64,000 nt of DNA from Peronospora farinosa (taxonomy: Eukaryota > Oomycota > Peronosporomycetes > Peronosporales > Peronosporaceae), in assembly GCA_947646735.1 (NCBI GenBank), contig CANTFK010000239.1, positions 372,001 through 436,000 on the forward strand, written 5' to 3'. The stretch's first letter is position 1; each line of letters starts with the position of its first letter. The notes beneath the pieces are model-generated. The model was given only the letters and a program-made list of their open reading frames with translations, ran no database searches and was not told the origin of the DNA. A program made the translations under genes and the position numbers. This document shows, piece after piece, positions 1 to 11,811 of this stretch.

Positions 1-24
1 CACGGATGCTCATACGTTTCTTGG

Positions 25-312
25 TCACTTTTTTAAGTTTAACATTGACATGATTATGCAAAAGGGACCTATTTTATTGTGCTTTCGAACTGACGACGGA
101 CTATAAAATGAAGCCATATCACAAATTTGCTTACTGTTTTCTAGTGAAAGTCCGCATATCTCCTCCAGCAAACCATTATTATGATAAGGTGGACATGCCC
201 AGCTGTAAATATTCCTTCTTCTTATTACTCTCTCTTCAGCTTGACGATAACGGCGACGGTGTTCAAGACATCGTCTTTTTGGATAGCCGTATGCCGTATC
301 GGTCGTTGCCAT
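25..312 (-). CDS. Small basic hypothetical protein
   Basis: This ATG-started reading frame of 95 codons lies 17 bp downstream of the methyltransferase stop on the same strand. The product is Arg-rich in its first third and has no signal peptide or membrane segment. I recognise no family. It could be a real small gene, a fragment, or chance coding in the methyltransferase 3' region. The close spacing makes an independent gene with its own promoter doubtful. Confidence 0.2.
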   Translation of the reverse strand: MATTDTAYGYPKRRCLEHRRRYRQAEERVIRRRNIYSWACPPYHNNGLLEEICGLSLENSKQICDMASFYSPSSVRKHNKIGPFCIIMSMLNLKK

Positions 313-329
313 GATTCGCGTTGTCTTAT

Positions 330-1418
330 TTATTCATTTTGGACGAATAGCTGGAACACACTGGGCTGTCGTACGAGCTTAAGCTTGTCGCGTTCACGAA
401 ACTCGAACTGATAGTCCGTGAGTGGCAACTGTGCTATCAATTTCCAGGATGACAGATTAGTCTCGTCAGATTGCAGGCCATTGAGCTGTTGTAAGGTCGT
501 CTCGATGAACGTTGGACGAGAGCACCTCTCCGGTACGATGAACGCCATGACACCAGCTCGCCACTCTCGAGCTGCATGCTGGAAGAAATGATGCACCAGG
601 TCTCGTCCGTCGTCACCCCGTGCACCAAACGGTGGGTTGCCAATCGCCACTACCACCTTGTCTGTAGTTATACAACTCCTAGACACGAGGAAGTCGCCAA
701 GACAGACCTGGGCTCGCACACTGCTGCCTTCATCTGGAATAGTTCCAGCAACACTCGTAGCCGATAGCTGTACCTTTTTCTCTGCAATGCTCTGCAATTT
801 CTCGTCGATTTCATACCCGACAACATATTGTGCGCCTGCTCGTAGCAGTGCCGTCAAAAACCGGCCGTCACCACAGGACGGTTCGAGCCACACCACATCT
901 CTCTCCTTCACGTGCTCCAGCACTCTTCTAATCACGAAATCTACCAGTTCTTTGCTGGTAAAGTACTGCTGCAGGTCTCTTGCATGCTTGTTGTCCTCAC
1001 GAAGAGCCATCCGCTTGCGCTTGGCTGCAGTGTACAGATCATCGTCCAAAAACTCCTGCTGTTGCAGCGTCGACAACTGTGTGAACGCAGCGTTGAGCCA
1101 GTTTTCGCACGCTTTCACATTCTTTTGCAGCTCTAGACGCCAACCAGCACTTTTTTTACCTCGTATCCAATTGATCCTCGACAGTTTACGCAGTCGTTTG
1201 GTTGGAAAACGTTCGCAAGAGGACGACAAGGACGAGGCACGACGTAAGAGGCGGTCCCACCTCTGGAAATCTACAAAGTCACGTTCTAATATATGAACAG
1301 TCATTGCTGACGACCCGCAGAGCTTGCTGTCTTTGTTGCAGTCTTCTGAATGCGCTGTGGTCAACAGGAAGCAGCCGCGATCGACGCTAAATCCACGCAA
1401 CTCGAGCATCCTGGTCAT
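330..1418 (-). CDS. SAM-dependent methyltransferase with NPPF motif
   Basis: The 362-residue product has a class I SAM-dependent methyltransferase core in its C-terminal two thirds. Motif I reads VVWLEPSCGDGRFL and motif IV reads GNPPFG. In the known families an (N/D)PP(F/Y) motif IV marks transfer to an exocyclic or side-chain amino nitrogen, as in N6-adenine or protein glutamine methyltransferases. The N-terminal ~140 residues are basic and helical and carry no domain I can name. The frame opens with ATG; a second ATG lies three codons in, and a third in-frame Met at about residue 39 starts closer to a plausible domain edge. The substrate (DNA, RNA or protein) cannot be told from the sequence. 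No intron is needed. Confidence 0.75.
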   Translation of the reverse strand: MTRMLELRGFSVDRGCFLLTTAHSEDCNKDSKLCGSSAMTVHILERDFVDFQRWDRLLRRASSLSSSCERFPTKRLRKLSRINWIRGKKSAGWRLELQKNVKACENWLNAAFTQLSTLQQQEFLDDDLYTAAKRKRMALREDNKHARDLQQYFTSKELVDFVIRRVLEHVKERDVVWLEPSCGDGRFLTALLRAGAQYVVGYEIDEKLQSIAEKKVQLSATSVAGTIPDEGSSVRAQVCLGDFLVSRSCITTDKVVVAIGNPPFGARGDDGRDLVHHFFQHAAREWRAGVMAFIVPERCSRPTFIETTLQQLNGLQSDETNLSSWKLIAQLPLTDYQFEFRERDKLKLVRQPSVFQLFVQNE

Positions 1419-1694
1419 ATTGGACTCTAAAAAGGTTACTGAGCAGGGTTACACTAGAGCGAGTAAAAAATGATAGTGTAATTTGGGAGAGACACAATTA
1501 ATAAATAGCGATGTTTCCAATAATATTATTTTAGTATTTTTTTCGACCATTGTATTCTGATTCCTGCCACTAAATAGTCCGCTGCAGAGCTCAGTGTCGC
1601 TAAATACTTGGTTGTAAATGAGCTTGCAGCTGTAGCATACACGCTATGCGCCTAGATCTGTCCTCCTTTTCTATAAAAGTGCTTTAACGACGGC

Positions 1695-2945
1695 ATGAAG
1701 ACGCTGTGCTCGCAGGCCTTTGGGGCCAAAGACTACAATCTATTGGGCAAATACGTGTTACGCATAAGGCTGCTACTCACTTTGGCGTGTGTATAACTTG
1801 CTCTGTTCTGGTGAAGCTTGGGCACTATTGTGACAGCAGGCGTCACTGATCGCTTGCGGGATTTAATGCCGCTTATCATTGCTGTGGCTTTGCCACGCAG
1901 CAAAATGTGCAGCCAACGTGTTATGGTAGTTCTCAATAGCTTCTTAGTCGTTGGACTTACGCAAGGCCAGTTCAGACTGCCAGAGCTCCGCTTTGTTCGG
2001 TGTCCGAAGGGCACAGCAATGGCGCTCTTCTTGAGACTTGTCGGTTATGTCGTGTACATGGATTTGTACCGCAAGTTCCACCATCGCTGCGCCTGACACT
2101 GCGATGACAGCTTTTTTTGGACGTGAACATGCTGCAGAGTCTCTTAGGTAGCCGTAGGGCTACCGCTCACGGCCGGTACGCTGTTCGAAATGCTACAATG
2201 ACGCCCTTCGCTGCGGCCATGGGTAAAGTGCAGTTTCGCATACACAATGCAATGATGGAGGTCTTTTTCTTCGCGACCAGTCCACATAATGCCGTAATTA
2301 GCGCTTTTTCGGTCATCCGCATGAGAATGTATTTAGGGGCTGGTAAGCCGACGGAGACTTCTAGCCGCCAAGGTGTGCGGCATCTGCATTGTATTCCTCA
2401 CAGTGATAAACCGTGTAGTGCGCGGCGGCAACTCGGCCGACTCTTCTCCGACAACCCCAAAGTCATCGACACCTTCAGCCAGATCTGCGCGCTTGCAACG
2501 GTGCCCACTTTGTGATGGCCTTCTTCTACTGCGCCTTCGTGAGTGTACTCTCTAGCTTAAGTACATGTACAAACTCCATCTGTCTATTGTCTGACCGTAC
2601 ACGTAAATGTTCTTGTCGTACTGTGTAAATGTTCATGTTGTACTGTGTACTGCCGTTTTTAAACACAGGCACGACCCCATACCCAAAAATGGATGGCTTT
2701 GCCTGTGGAGCGTGGTGTGCCTGTGGCGTACGTGCTGGGTGTTCATCAGTCTCACCCGAACCTCCTGGGCGTCTGGTACGGCATGATATGCGGCTACGCT
2801 GTGACGTCAGCTATTGCGTTTGCCGTAGCGTTCGGGCGGCCCAACTGTCACTTTGAGGCTGAAAAGCTGTCGCGCGTTATCACGTCAAGGAAAAGCAGCT
2901 CCTGTTCTTACAGTAGCCGGACATGCTATTGTTATAGACGACCAT
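1695..2945 (+). pseudogene. Decayed MATE-family efflux transporter
   Basis: Fragments of a multidrug and toxin extrusion (MATE) transporter run in order across all three plus frames. They include TLCSQAFGAKDYNLLGKYV near 1701, LYRKFHHRC near 2070, RMRMYLGAGKPTE near 2320, NPKVIDTFSQICA near 2455 and VLGVHQSHPNLLGVWYGM near 2730. These match the conserved order of the family, an H+- or Na+-coupled exporter with 12 membrane segments. The reading frame is broken by several stops and frameshifts (for example at 1792 and 2095), and the N-terminal segments before TLCSQAFG are missing. No single ORF exceeds 135 codons, so this is a relic and not a gene with introns. Confidence 0.8.
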
Positions 2946-4886
2946 AGTATTAGATATGATATCCGTGGACGGTTCGTTCGTTAAGCGAAACTCTCACGTA
3001 CGTGATGCCGTCCCTCGCGCCTCGTGACAGCTACACGAACCTTACATAGTGTGAGGCATCCCACTGCGACGCGTTCTGGTGGTGGTCGCTCTTCACCGAC
3101 GGCGACACATCGACCACTACAACATAATTCGAACGAGGGGCTTCAACGTGAGTCCGTCATGATGACTCATCGTCTTTGCACGGGCGCGTCGTGTCACACA
3201 GCAAGAACGTACACGGCGTGACATATATACGCATAATCATGTACCGCCGGCTTGGCCCTGTCGAGCCTCGAGGCTTTGCCACCACCGCCGCGCACCAGCA
3301 AAGTCGACAAAAGCCGGACATCTGAAAAATTGGTAGAAGCGTTTGGGACCGGAGATCGCTTGCTCAGAAAGGCATGCTACACGATTGTCTCTAGCCATTC
3401 GAGTTGTCAGCTTGATGGTTGGAACAGGATCCAAAAAATCCAGCGCCGCAACTGACGGACAGCAGCTACGTCTGCCTTTTCGATGAATCCAACGGCGAAG
3501 GTAGCAATTTCCACTGTACTGGATGGATTTATGCTGGTCCGAGGTCATCTACTGATCAGGACCGGATGGGTGGGTGGCAGTCGAACGTTGCTGAATGAAA
3601 GCCATCATGAGCCAATACGATGCCGTGCCTGTCCGGGCTGCAGCAAAATCCCTCGCGACATGAAGCTGGCTTTAAAGTGACGCCGTGCGTTTTTAACGTT
3701 GTAGACCTCAATCCGAGGTCCTCCTGACCATATGTGCCTAATGTGACACCGTGGTCGCCCCAAAATTTTCGGACCGAAAGGAACGAAATGCTGTCGCGGA
3801 CACACATCGCCGTATACCATTGATCATGTCATCACTCAGCATCAGGCGATTAATTTCCTATCAATCAGATGGCATCAGTTGTTGTGATTGATGTCAATCA
3901 TTCACGGTGTCCATTTAACATCGATGTCAATCATTCATAGCGTCCATTTGACATCGATGGCCACAAATTCCCTATGCTCAGGGCGTGACCTTTGCAGAAA
4001 CATTCACTTCAGCATGATCTTATTCAAAAATTCTAGACCGGAATGGACTCGTGGGGACAACCGATTTGCGTTGCAAAAACTCGATATGCTATATCAGCCA
4101 ATAGCGACAGTATTCAGGGCAACAAAAAGCCGGTAGTTCCGATGGACCCGCGACTTAAAAGTGCTGTCTCATATCGTTTGTAAGGACTATGCCGTCGCTT
4201 GTCCGTCTTAACAACTAAAAAAAGAGTCAAGTGGAATGGTTGCTAGAAATTTGTTTGGGTGTGTGCGTAAATTACACGTGCGCAACTCGTTGCATATAAG
4301 CTCTGTAGTAGGACGGCAATCGGCCACAAAGTGTTGCCAGCGACAATGTCGTCTGTCGTCCACGCCCCTTAAACTATAAGTGGCCGCAGTAGCGTGGGCC
4401 GGCCGACGCCTTGCTGCAGAGGGTGGCGGTCAGTCGAGGGTCCAAGGTTAGGATACTGTACGCAACCTGGCAGGGAGCGTGCCAGCGATTTGCTCGCTAT
4501 GTATGTACCCAGGTATAGTCAACAAGCTGGCGGGCGAGCCGCTCCATCGGCCACCTGCGACTGGTTCGCTTGGACTTAGAAGCGTTCGTGTAACGTTATT
4601 CACTTATCGTTCCAAAAGTTGCAGACGTGCGTTTGCCTACTATAAGTGGCGACGCTATGTGATCGAGGCATTTTTTCTCGACCTCTCGAGCTTTTGATCT
4701 TCTTGTATTACTGCTGTTGGTATTGTTGCGTCACTAAAAACTACGCTGCCCGGCTCTGGGCGGTGTTGCCTTTAGCGGCGGTTGCGTGCGGGCTAGGGCG
4801 CTGTGGGTGCTCCAGTTGGAGGTCCAGAGACGGTGGTAGGATTCGCTGGCCTTTTCTTTTCGAACGGCCCTCGCTCCCGCGGCGCT
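2946..4886. other. Gene-free stretch after the MATE relic
   Basis: I see no supportable gene here. Several ORFs of 60-100 codons occur on both strands (for example 3237-3548 minus) but none shows a recognisable motif, and they overlap each other. A 33-bp unit beginning ATGTCAATCATTCA is repeated twice in tandem at about 3891-3957. The last 400 bp before the RING gene are GC-richer and probably hold its promoter. Confidence 0.4.
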
Positions 4887-4899
4887 GCTCATTTCTTCC
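4887..4899 (+). promoter_or_regulatory. Oomycete initiator-like core promoter
   Basis: The string GCTCATTTCTTCC matches the initiator half of the known oomycete Inr/FPR core promoter (consensus GCTCATTYYNCA). It lies about 90 bp upstream of the ATG at 4987 of the RING-H2 gene, a normal distance for the short 5' leaders of oomycete genes. A second TTCATTCGATCATTT stretch follows at once. Confidence 0.5.
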
Positions 4900-4986
4900 G
4901 TTCATTCGATCATTTGCAGTGGCTTGAACACCAGACTCCCGTTCTTCCCCTTCGTATTAATTAAGACGACTTCTCTTTCGCTGATT

Positions 4987-5721
4987 ATGGACATTACCGT
5001 TCGTGTGGAGGTGCAATACGTAGCGCCTGAACATGCGCTTATCCGTGACGTACTGCAAATGTTCCGCACACCCGCCTGGGTGCGCTTCATGGTGCGCTAC
5101 ATCTCACCCCACCTCAAGAACGCTGCACCTGCTGACAAGTCAGTCATGGAAAGCCTGTCCTCGTGGACCGTCAATAACAGCAGCAAGAGCGGTAAGCGGC
5201 CGATCTCATGCGTCTCCTCTAGCTCTTCGACAATAGCGGACGACTGTGTCATCTGCCTAAGTGAGCTGCAAAGTGACGTCGAAGAGTTTGTCGCGTTGCC
5301 CTGCGGCCATCAGTTCCATTTACCGTGCATCCGTTCGTGGCTCAAGCTGCGTAGTACGTGTCCAAGCTGTCGCTTCCAGTTCCGCAAGGCCTTCTCTGGT
5401 AGCTACGCCGTCCGGACGCTCAACTCGGCGCTACTGCTTAAGCAGGAACACCGGCCTTTGCCCAAGGAGCAGATCCTTAACACATGCGTAGGCCGTGAGA
5501 CGATTCGTGCCATTGTCAATGTCACGTTGAGTCAGATTGCTGCACACGCCAAGCAGAGTCAATACCCCTGCGTGCTCAATGCACTCATGATGCACTCAAA
5601 CGGCGATAGCTTCACGGAGTCAGTGGCGTCTGCGAGTGCGACACTGGCTAAGAGTGGTAGCGACAAAGAGACTGGCGATGGCGGTAGCGAACCCCGCGCC
5701 AAGCGACTACGCGTGGATTAA
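4987..5721 (+). CDS. RING-H2 finger protein (probable E3 ubiquitin ligase)
   Basis: The 244-residue product carries a C3H2C3 RING-H2 domain at about residues 83-127: it opens with CVICLSEL, continues with LPCGHQFH and PCIRSWL, and closes with CPSCR. RING-H2 domains recruit an E2 and act as ubiquitin ligases. Before it lies a ~50-residue N-terminal module ([28 protein letters not shown]) shared almost word for word with the gene at 28250-28858, so it is a conserved domain of this family and not random. The C-terminal tail is basic (AKRLRVD), like a nuclear localisation signal. The frame stays open upstream to 4924, but 4987 is the first ATG and aligns with the paralogue start. Confidence 0.85.
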   Translation: MDITVRVEVQYVAPEHALIRDVLQMFRTPAWVRFMVRYISPHLKNAAPADKSVMESLSSWTVNNSSKSGKRPISCVSSSSSTIADDCVICLSELQSDVEEFVALPCGHQFHLPCIRSWLKLRSTCPSCRFQFRKAFSGSYAVRTLNSALLLKQEHRPLPKEQILNTCVGRETIRAIVNVTLSQIAAHAKQSQYPCVLNALMMHSNGDSFTESVASASATLAKSGSDKETGDGGSEPRAKRLRVD

Positions 5722-8700
5722 AGCGACGGTGAATGTACCGACAAAGCAGTGAAACTATCAGACTAGGGACTTTTGTAAACTATGAAATAAGAATGTATGT
5801 GTGGCCGATATGGTCGCATGCTGGAAATGCAATTAATGTAGTCAATCTTGTAGTAAAATAAGCTTGAGCACCTTTCAATATCGACTTCGGAAAAGGCAAA
5901 TAGTCGATGGGACGACAATAGAAATGATGCCTGGGATCCGAGACCGATTACGCGTGTTGAGCGCAGGGCGTGCGTGGCCACCAACTGCAAGGTCTCGAGA
6001 TGACTCTCACATGATCTGCTAGCGCTGAGCGTTCTTGAATTTACTATGGTACTTGTGCCTTGACTTATGCACATCGAGTCAAGCTTGAACGTGAAATTTG
6101 TTTCGAATGTCGCGCCTTTTATCGAAATGTGGGCCGCGCCACATGTCATGAGCACGATCCGTTGCTTGGACGGGACACGCAAGCGCTTCGTTTCCCTTGC
6201 TTGCGAACTTTATTAGTCGGAAGTATTGCGCCTGCCGCGTCTGACAAGCGGCTTACCTTCAAGCAAACAACATTTGTCCTTTGTGACCAACCACCACCAT
6301 CTACCAGCGGTGCCAAGACTTGCAGGCGCCCCGTCTCCGTGTACGGCAGTCATCGATCCGTCTTTTTCTGTCTGCTGCTTCGTCAACGCGATGCGTACAT
6401 AGACTGTACATGTATTACGCTCTGACCTTGCTGTATGTAAATCGAGACAACAACTCCGGCTCGGTGCTTACGCTTGGCGCCTAAGAAGAGCTAGCTATGC
6501 AACCCGATTGACAAACGCATGAACAAAAGATCCAGCGGGAGAACGGCAACCAAGTGCTCGCTGTCTCTAAAATCCATGCTGGATGGTACGAGACTGTTTG
6601 CACGTCACCGCGTTGCTGGAAACCATCGACCAGCACTAGCAGCTGGAATATTAGACAGAAAGCGTGCATACCTGGCATCGCATCGGCAGCTGCAAAAGTC
6701 GTCGCTTTGTGCAATGCCAATCAATCGTCAGCAAATGCTTAGTACCTGTAAATTCTTCAGTTTGCGCTAATTGACAAACGCATTCTGCCAAAAACAGTTC
6801 CAGTCGGGTGTAGAAGTAAACTTCAACAATAACACATGGTGGCAAAAATATTAATGTCGTTTTTTCATCTATCAAATTAATACAAACGATATGCTACTGG
6901 AACTAATCTCTACTTAAATAACCCATATTCTGGCATACCCGATAAAATAGATCGATTAAAGCGATCCTTCAAGACTAAATAGGGCCATACTCCAACGCCT
7001 TCAATTGAGGCCGTGGTGTCTCTGGTTCTGTATAAAGTGACACTTTACGATCGGTTCTGCATGGCCACACTATGTCATAACTTGAGTCGATTGCAGTTCG
7101 CTATTAAGGTGCACGGTGCACAAATTAGTTTTTTGTAGATAAAGACAATAGAAAACCATTGCCAACCTCATTATGTTCTCGTTCGTGTTCGTAATTATGT
7201 CGTCGTAAAGTATCTCGTCGTTTCTACCTGATCGAGAGAAAAGCCGAGCTGCACACCGCAAGCAGCACTCGTATTCATGTAACACAAGGCAGTTGGGGTC
7301 TTGCTAACGTTCGCAAACAATTTGAGAAGCTACATGTACGCCCTATGCTCGTTTGTATAGTGCAAACTCCGTGCAAAAGCTAAAGATGGAAGGCTGTGGT
7401 TCCGATATACAAGAGGTGCATCACGATGCATCCAAGGCTCGGACTTATGGAGACACAAGCGTAACGTCAGTGTTTTGATCATCACTTGATGACATGTCTA
7501 CGACGGCAAGTACGGCGTGCTTAACTTTGATAAGGGACCGCAATTTAGTGTCTACGAGAGTCTCACAATTCGTGAAATAGCCTCTCTCCTGAAAACTCGA
7601 AAGGTAACACAATGCAGCGCTGGCAATAAAGTATATGGCCCAGTCAACTTCATCACGAGCGATGAATAGAGCTGCTAGAAGTAGCAAGAAGGAAGGTGCC
7701 CCGACACCAAGTGTGCTGCATCGTCCAAAGTTGTCACCTTTTGTCCATGTTGTAGCTCTTTACGGTGGCTGAAGCGATGCAGAGCGACGAGGGTCCAGAT
7801 TACTAGCTAAAGAATTTGTCTTGAGCGGTAGAGAGGCCAATTCTTGATTTCGTAGAACACGTTCGTAGAACAGGTAGTATGCTGACCTTGGAAAGGGTCT
7901 TCAAAAGTACTGTGAGGCAACTAAAACGTGCCATGAGCTCTTCATGAACGCGACACGGCTTCGTATCTACACACGACAGTCTATAAATCGACGACGAAAT
8001 GTATTGACTCTGCTAAATGATACCATTTTCTTCGTCGATCTAGGGAATGTCGTGTTTTATAGATACAAAGTCGTCGGCACAGCTTTGAGTATGTTTATCA
8101 AGTCAAGGGCATCGCGTTGGTAAACGAACAAGAAAACGAGAAATCTGTCGACCACGACCGGAAGAGTCACGAGCTCACGGCTTCTAATGCCGACCCTCTT
8201 CTCTATCTGCTGTGTCAAGAATAAAATAGCACGATTTCCAGGACCACAAAAAGTTAGAAACTCCTTTTGCTGTTTGTCGTGGAAGATATCCCAGCTTCGG
8301 TTTCGGCTCCTTCATTGTGTACCAACATTCCATTATCTTGACAAGTGTGATTCACAACGGGTTTGCTTAGCTCCTGAATGAAACTCGAACGAGTGTGATT
8401 TGAGTCTCACCGACAGTTACTTTGGGCATCAAGCTCGTCAAGTAAATCATCTTCACACCAGACGTAAGGCTTGACAAAGAGTGCACACGCCTACACGCGT
8501 TGCCAACTTAATTCACTTGTGTCATACGTAGTTTCTTTGGGCTGATGCTTAACTTCGATAGGTTTGTAGTGCACTTGGCAAGAGCGCAATTGGAAGGCGA
8601 CGATAGAATGAATCGAACAGGAAAAAGATGGGAGCGACCTCACCGAATCGACGTCAGCACATGCCATTTTCTCGTCATTACGAGGAAAGCGATTTGCCGT

Positions 8701-9127
8701 CAATCGGAAAAAGTTTCGAAGACAACAGTAGTCTCGGACACCTTTGACAGCACCAGGGTGTCAGCTAGTACACGAGATGTAGCAGAATTGAGACTGGGGA
8801 GAACGCACGCAGCACATGACCCGCCGGTATGACTGATCCTCGTTGGATGATCAGACATCCCCCACAACAAGGACAAACTCGGAAATCCCCAGGGATGCAT
8901 CGCAGCTAATTCTTTGACGAAGAAGTCGAGTGCACGCACATGCGTCAGGTTCAGCACACTCCATTAAGAACTTTACTTACTCACCAGCTTTCCAGTAAGT
9001 CACGGCAAGAAACTGTCCTATTCAGTGCTACAAATTTTACACTGGAGCGTTATCCCACCAAATTGCTATCGTAGAAGCGCTTGCTCGTGCAATATTATAT
9101 CTTGGTTGATAAAGTGACCCGCGCCAG
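5722..9127. other. Long gene-free stretch
   Basis: About 3.4 kb without a supportable gene. The best plus ORF (6060-6425) and minus ORF (5763-6182) overlap each other and neither has a recognisable motif. The region is AT-richer than the flanking genes. The only structure I can name is the imperfect inverted repeat at 7951-8077. The exchanger gene on the minus strand ends at 9128. Confidence 0.4.
7951..8077. repeat. Imperfect inverted repeat, MITE-like
   Basis: Two arms of about 50 bp face each other around a ~22-bp loop. The left arm contains TTCGTATCTAC, ACACGACA and TCGACGACGAAATG; the reverse complement of the right arm gives TTTGTATCTA, ACACGACA and TCGACGAAGAAAATG. The arms have small indels. 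Such a fold is typical of miniature inverted-repeat transposable elements or foldback DNA, but no target-site duplication is clear. Confidence 0.5.
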
Positions 9128-10804
9128 TCAAAATGCACTCGACTCATGCTCGATCGACGAGTACGCCAATTGGGCGGTGTCGTTTCTTAGACGAGGGTTA
9201 CCACCGAAAACAGGTTTGAGGTACTTCTCGTCCAGCTCTATCCATCTGCTATGCACACTTCGGGAGCCCGGCGGAGAGAGCGGTGCACTCACAAGCGGTT
9301 GTTTTTCGGTATTCTCAACGGTGTGGTTGTCTTCACGAATAGTCGCTCCCTGTGTAGGCCGAGGAATTTTCGTAAGCCCCAGGACACGAAGAAGTGGCCC
9401 CGTCGCCATGCCGAAGAAGACAGTCGTAAACAACACCAGAAAAAGTGTTGAGCTCTTGAGAATTGCTGCATGGACAGGGTTGGCCGTCGACACATTAAGC
9501 GCCAGCGCGAACGCGATTGCGCCACGCAGTCCCGAGAACCAAATCACGATCATGTACTTAAACGGGATTTTTTGTTGCTCCGAACGTTTGCAGTTGGCCA
9601 GGAAACACAACGGGAACGTATTAAGTGCTCTTGCCACAAGACACGCACCAAAGTTTGCAAAAATAAAGCTCCAGTCCCAGACAAGCGAGCCTCGGTACGC
9701 AAAAACACTCAATCCAAGATACAAGTAGATAAAGTTCTCGGCCAAAAATGCCATTGTCGAGAGTAACTGCTTGAACGCAAACGCACTGGCTTTTGAAATG
9801 TTGTGCACGTGGTAGTGCCGGATGAAAACACCACTAAAGAACACTGCCAACAGTCCACTAAGTTTAAAGATATCAGCCGCTAAATAACTTGCGTAGCAGG
9901 TCAGTAAAATTATTGAAATCTCGTAGGTTGCATGTTGACGCAGCGCTGGATCTGAGTGGCGTAAAAAGAAGGCAGACGAGTAGCATATGGCTCCAGCTAG
10001 AGCGACCGATCCGACACCAATACTCAGCAGTCTGAATACCATGACAATGGCTACATGCACGTTGACGTCCGAATTGCCACTTTCGACAAACTTTTGGAAT
10101 AATGTAAAAATGACGATAGCCACTGCATCATTGAGCACGCTCTCTCCAAACACGAGATTAAACAGCAATGATGGTGCTCTGCACTTTTTGAACACGATCA
10201 ACGTAGCCACTGGATCGATGGCGGAGATGAGAGATCCAAAGAGAAAAGCTTCGGCCGATGTCAATTGTGTAATGACACCCATATTACCGAGCCAGATGAG
10301 GATCCCACCAGTAGCAAGAGTTGCCACTAAAGTGCCAATAATTGCCAGCAATAAAATTGCAGAAAAATTGCTAAAGAAACCTTTGCGCTGCGTGTTGAAA
10401 CCCGCTTCGAGGATAATGGGAGGCAATAGCCCTAAAAACAGAATCTTCGGGTCCAATTTTGCATCTTGGACATGCTAACAAGTAAAAAGAGACCAATTAG
10501 TGTGAGAAATGGCTACAACACATGGCTACATTGAAATGCCATTTATGGTCGCTACAAGAAGTAATTTACAATAAAATGGGTACATTAAATGGGTACACAC
10601 CATTTCCGACACAAGAGTGAGTAAGGCACCAGCCAGGAGACCACAGAAAATGGCCCAGGACGACGTGGACAGTAATGGTGCCTCTTTCATGCGATCAATA
10701 CGGTACGCTACGTTCACTAATAGCAGCTGAATCACGGCACACACCAGCAGCTCTGCGCCTGCCCAGCGCTGCTGTTGTTCCTCGGCTTCGGCTGTTAGCT
10801 GCAT
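9128..10804 (-). CDS. Na+/H+ exchanger (NHE/CPA1 family), two exons
   Basis: Exon 1 is 10804-10601 and exon 2 is 10474-9128, split by a 126-bp GT-AG intron in phase 0 (donor GTGTGT, acceptor TTGTTAG on the minus strand). Joined, they encode 516 residues. Family motifs are clear: LLPPIILEAGF, SAIDPVATL, GESVLNDAVAIVIF, and GLRGAIAFALAL near the C-terminal membrane segments. About 11-12 hydrophobic segments fit an electroneutral monovalent cation/proton antiporter. The tail after the last segment is short and hydrophilic, and the GESVLNDAVAIV form is typical of the endosomal NHE6/7/9-Nhx1 branch; placement in an endomembrane is inference. The ATG at 10804 starts exon 1, which supplies the first membrane helix. 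Confidence 0.9.
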
Positions 10805-11478
10805 TTTTGTTGGTACTGTTAAACTTTATTCACCCAAACTGAAATGTGGGTCAAATAGTTTTGACCAAAATTAGAGGGTAGGGTTTAATATCACCTCAAA
10901 AGCTAAAAACCTGGACCCATTTCTTGACTACCATAAATGTACCCATTTTACTGAAATGGGTGCAGTCTACTTACAGGCGTTGACCCTTTTTCTAGTTGTT
11001 GAACCAGAATGCTTTTTTTCTGGGCTTCGGCGTTACGCGGGCTGGTCAACGCCATGAGCGGGTGTAATTATGCTGCAATGAACGTGAGTATTGGTTTGTT
11101 TTGGCCACTGACGATCAGCGTCATCCAATCGTCCAGGGCATCGACTTCTCGCTTGATAGAAACTGCAAATTTCGAGGTTTTGGGCTCAAGCGATGAATGA
11201 GACGCCGCCAAGTGAACGAAAAGCGCGCCAACTGCGTGTTCAGCGATGTGGATGACGTGTTGAGTGTAAACGACTATGACGTCAACATTTTTCCAGTTCG
11301 ATGGACTGTTTCCAGGATATTGGAGGTTTCTAAAAGCAAGAAGACCAGTCTTTATCAAAGTCGGATACGGGCATGTGATCAGGGATCAACAGCTCGACGC
11401 CTGGTCGCAGTTACATAGAATTTACATAAGTAGGTAGATATTCAATGCCAGTAGAAGAATAGCGTGTGCTGAAGAGTT
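10805..11478. other. Upstream region of the exchanger, no clear gene
   Basis: The first 150 bp hold several copies of a short ATGGGT(A/G)C-like string also seen in the exchanger intron. Between 11009 and 11418 ORFs occur on both strands (for example 11068-11358 minus, 96 codons) that overlap fully; neither has a motif I recognise. The exchanger promoter should lie here. Confidence 0.3.
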
Positions 11479-11811
11479 TGTAACAGGGTGTGTCGTACAC
11501 ACTCTGTTAGGTACGCTTTAGCGTACCCTCACATCATAGGTCAATTGTCATGACACGTCACGTGTACGCTAAGGACGGTTGTTACCACGCTATATTTGGT
11601 AGAACTTTGTTGTCCTTCTAATGTCCGAGTTCGAGATGAGCGATTTCTCGTCATTCGCGACCTCAGAGTGATCTGGATTTTACGCACCTCACAAGTATAG
11701 AGTGAATTGCCCTCCACCGCCTCGATGCAGTGTCTGGTGCGATTGTCGTGATGAGCATGTAGTGGAGTGAATGTTTTGATGACGTTAAAGATACACAAAC
11801 ACACACAGCGC
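11479..11811 (+). repeat. Hairpin-rich LTR-like sequence
   Basis: The stretch opens with TGTAACAGGGTGTGTCG, which pairs with the following ACACACTCTGTTA to make a 13-bp hairpin, and is followed by a second hairpin GGTACGCT-TT-AGCGTACC (11510-11527). An opening TG followed by such hairpins is common in LTRs of copia-type elements. I cannot fix a CA end or a target-site duplication, so the right boundary is only where the next repeat begins. Confidence 0.3.

Noticed and set aside
3237..3820. Minus ORFs of 70-103 codons after the MATE relic
   Set aside because: No motif and overlapping frames; could be old transposon sequence but I cannot support it.
6060..6425. 121-codon plus ORF with several Cys and His
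   Set aside because: The Cys/His spacing fits no zinc finger I know and the opposite strand is equally open.
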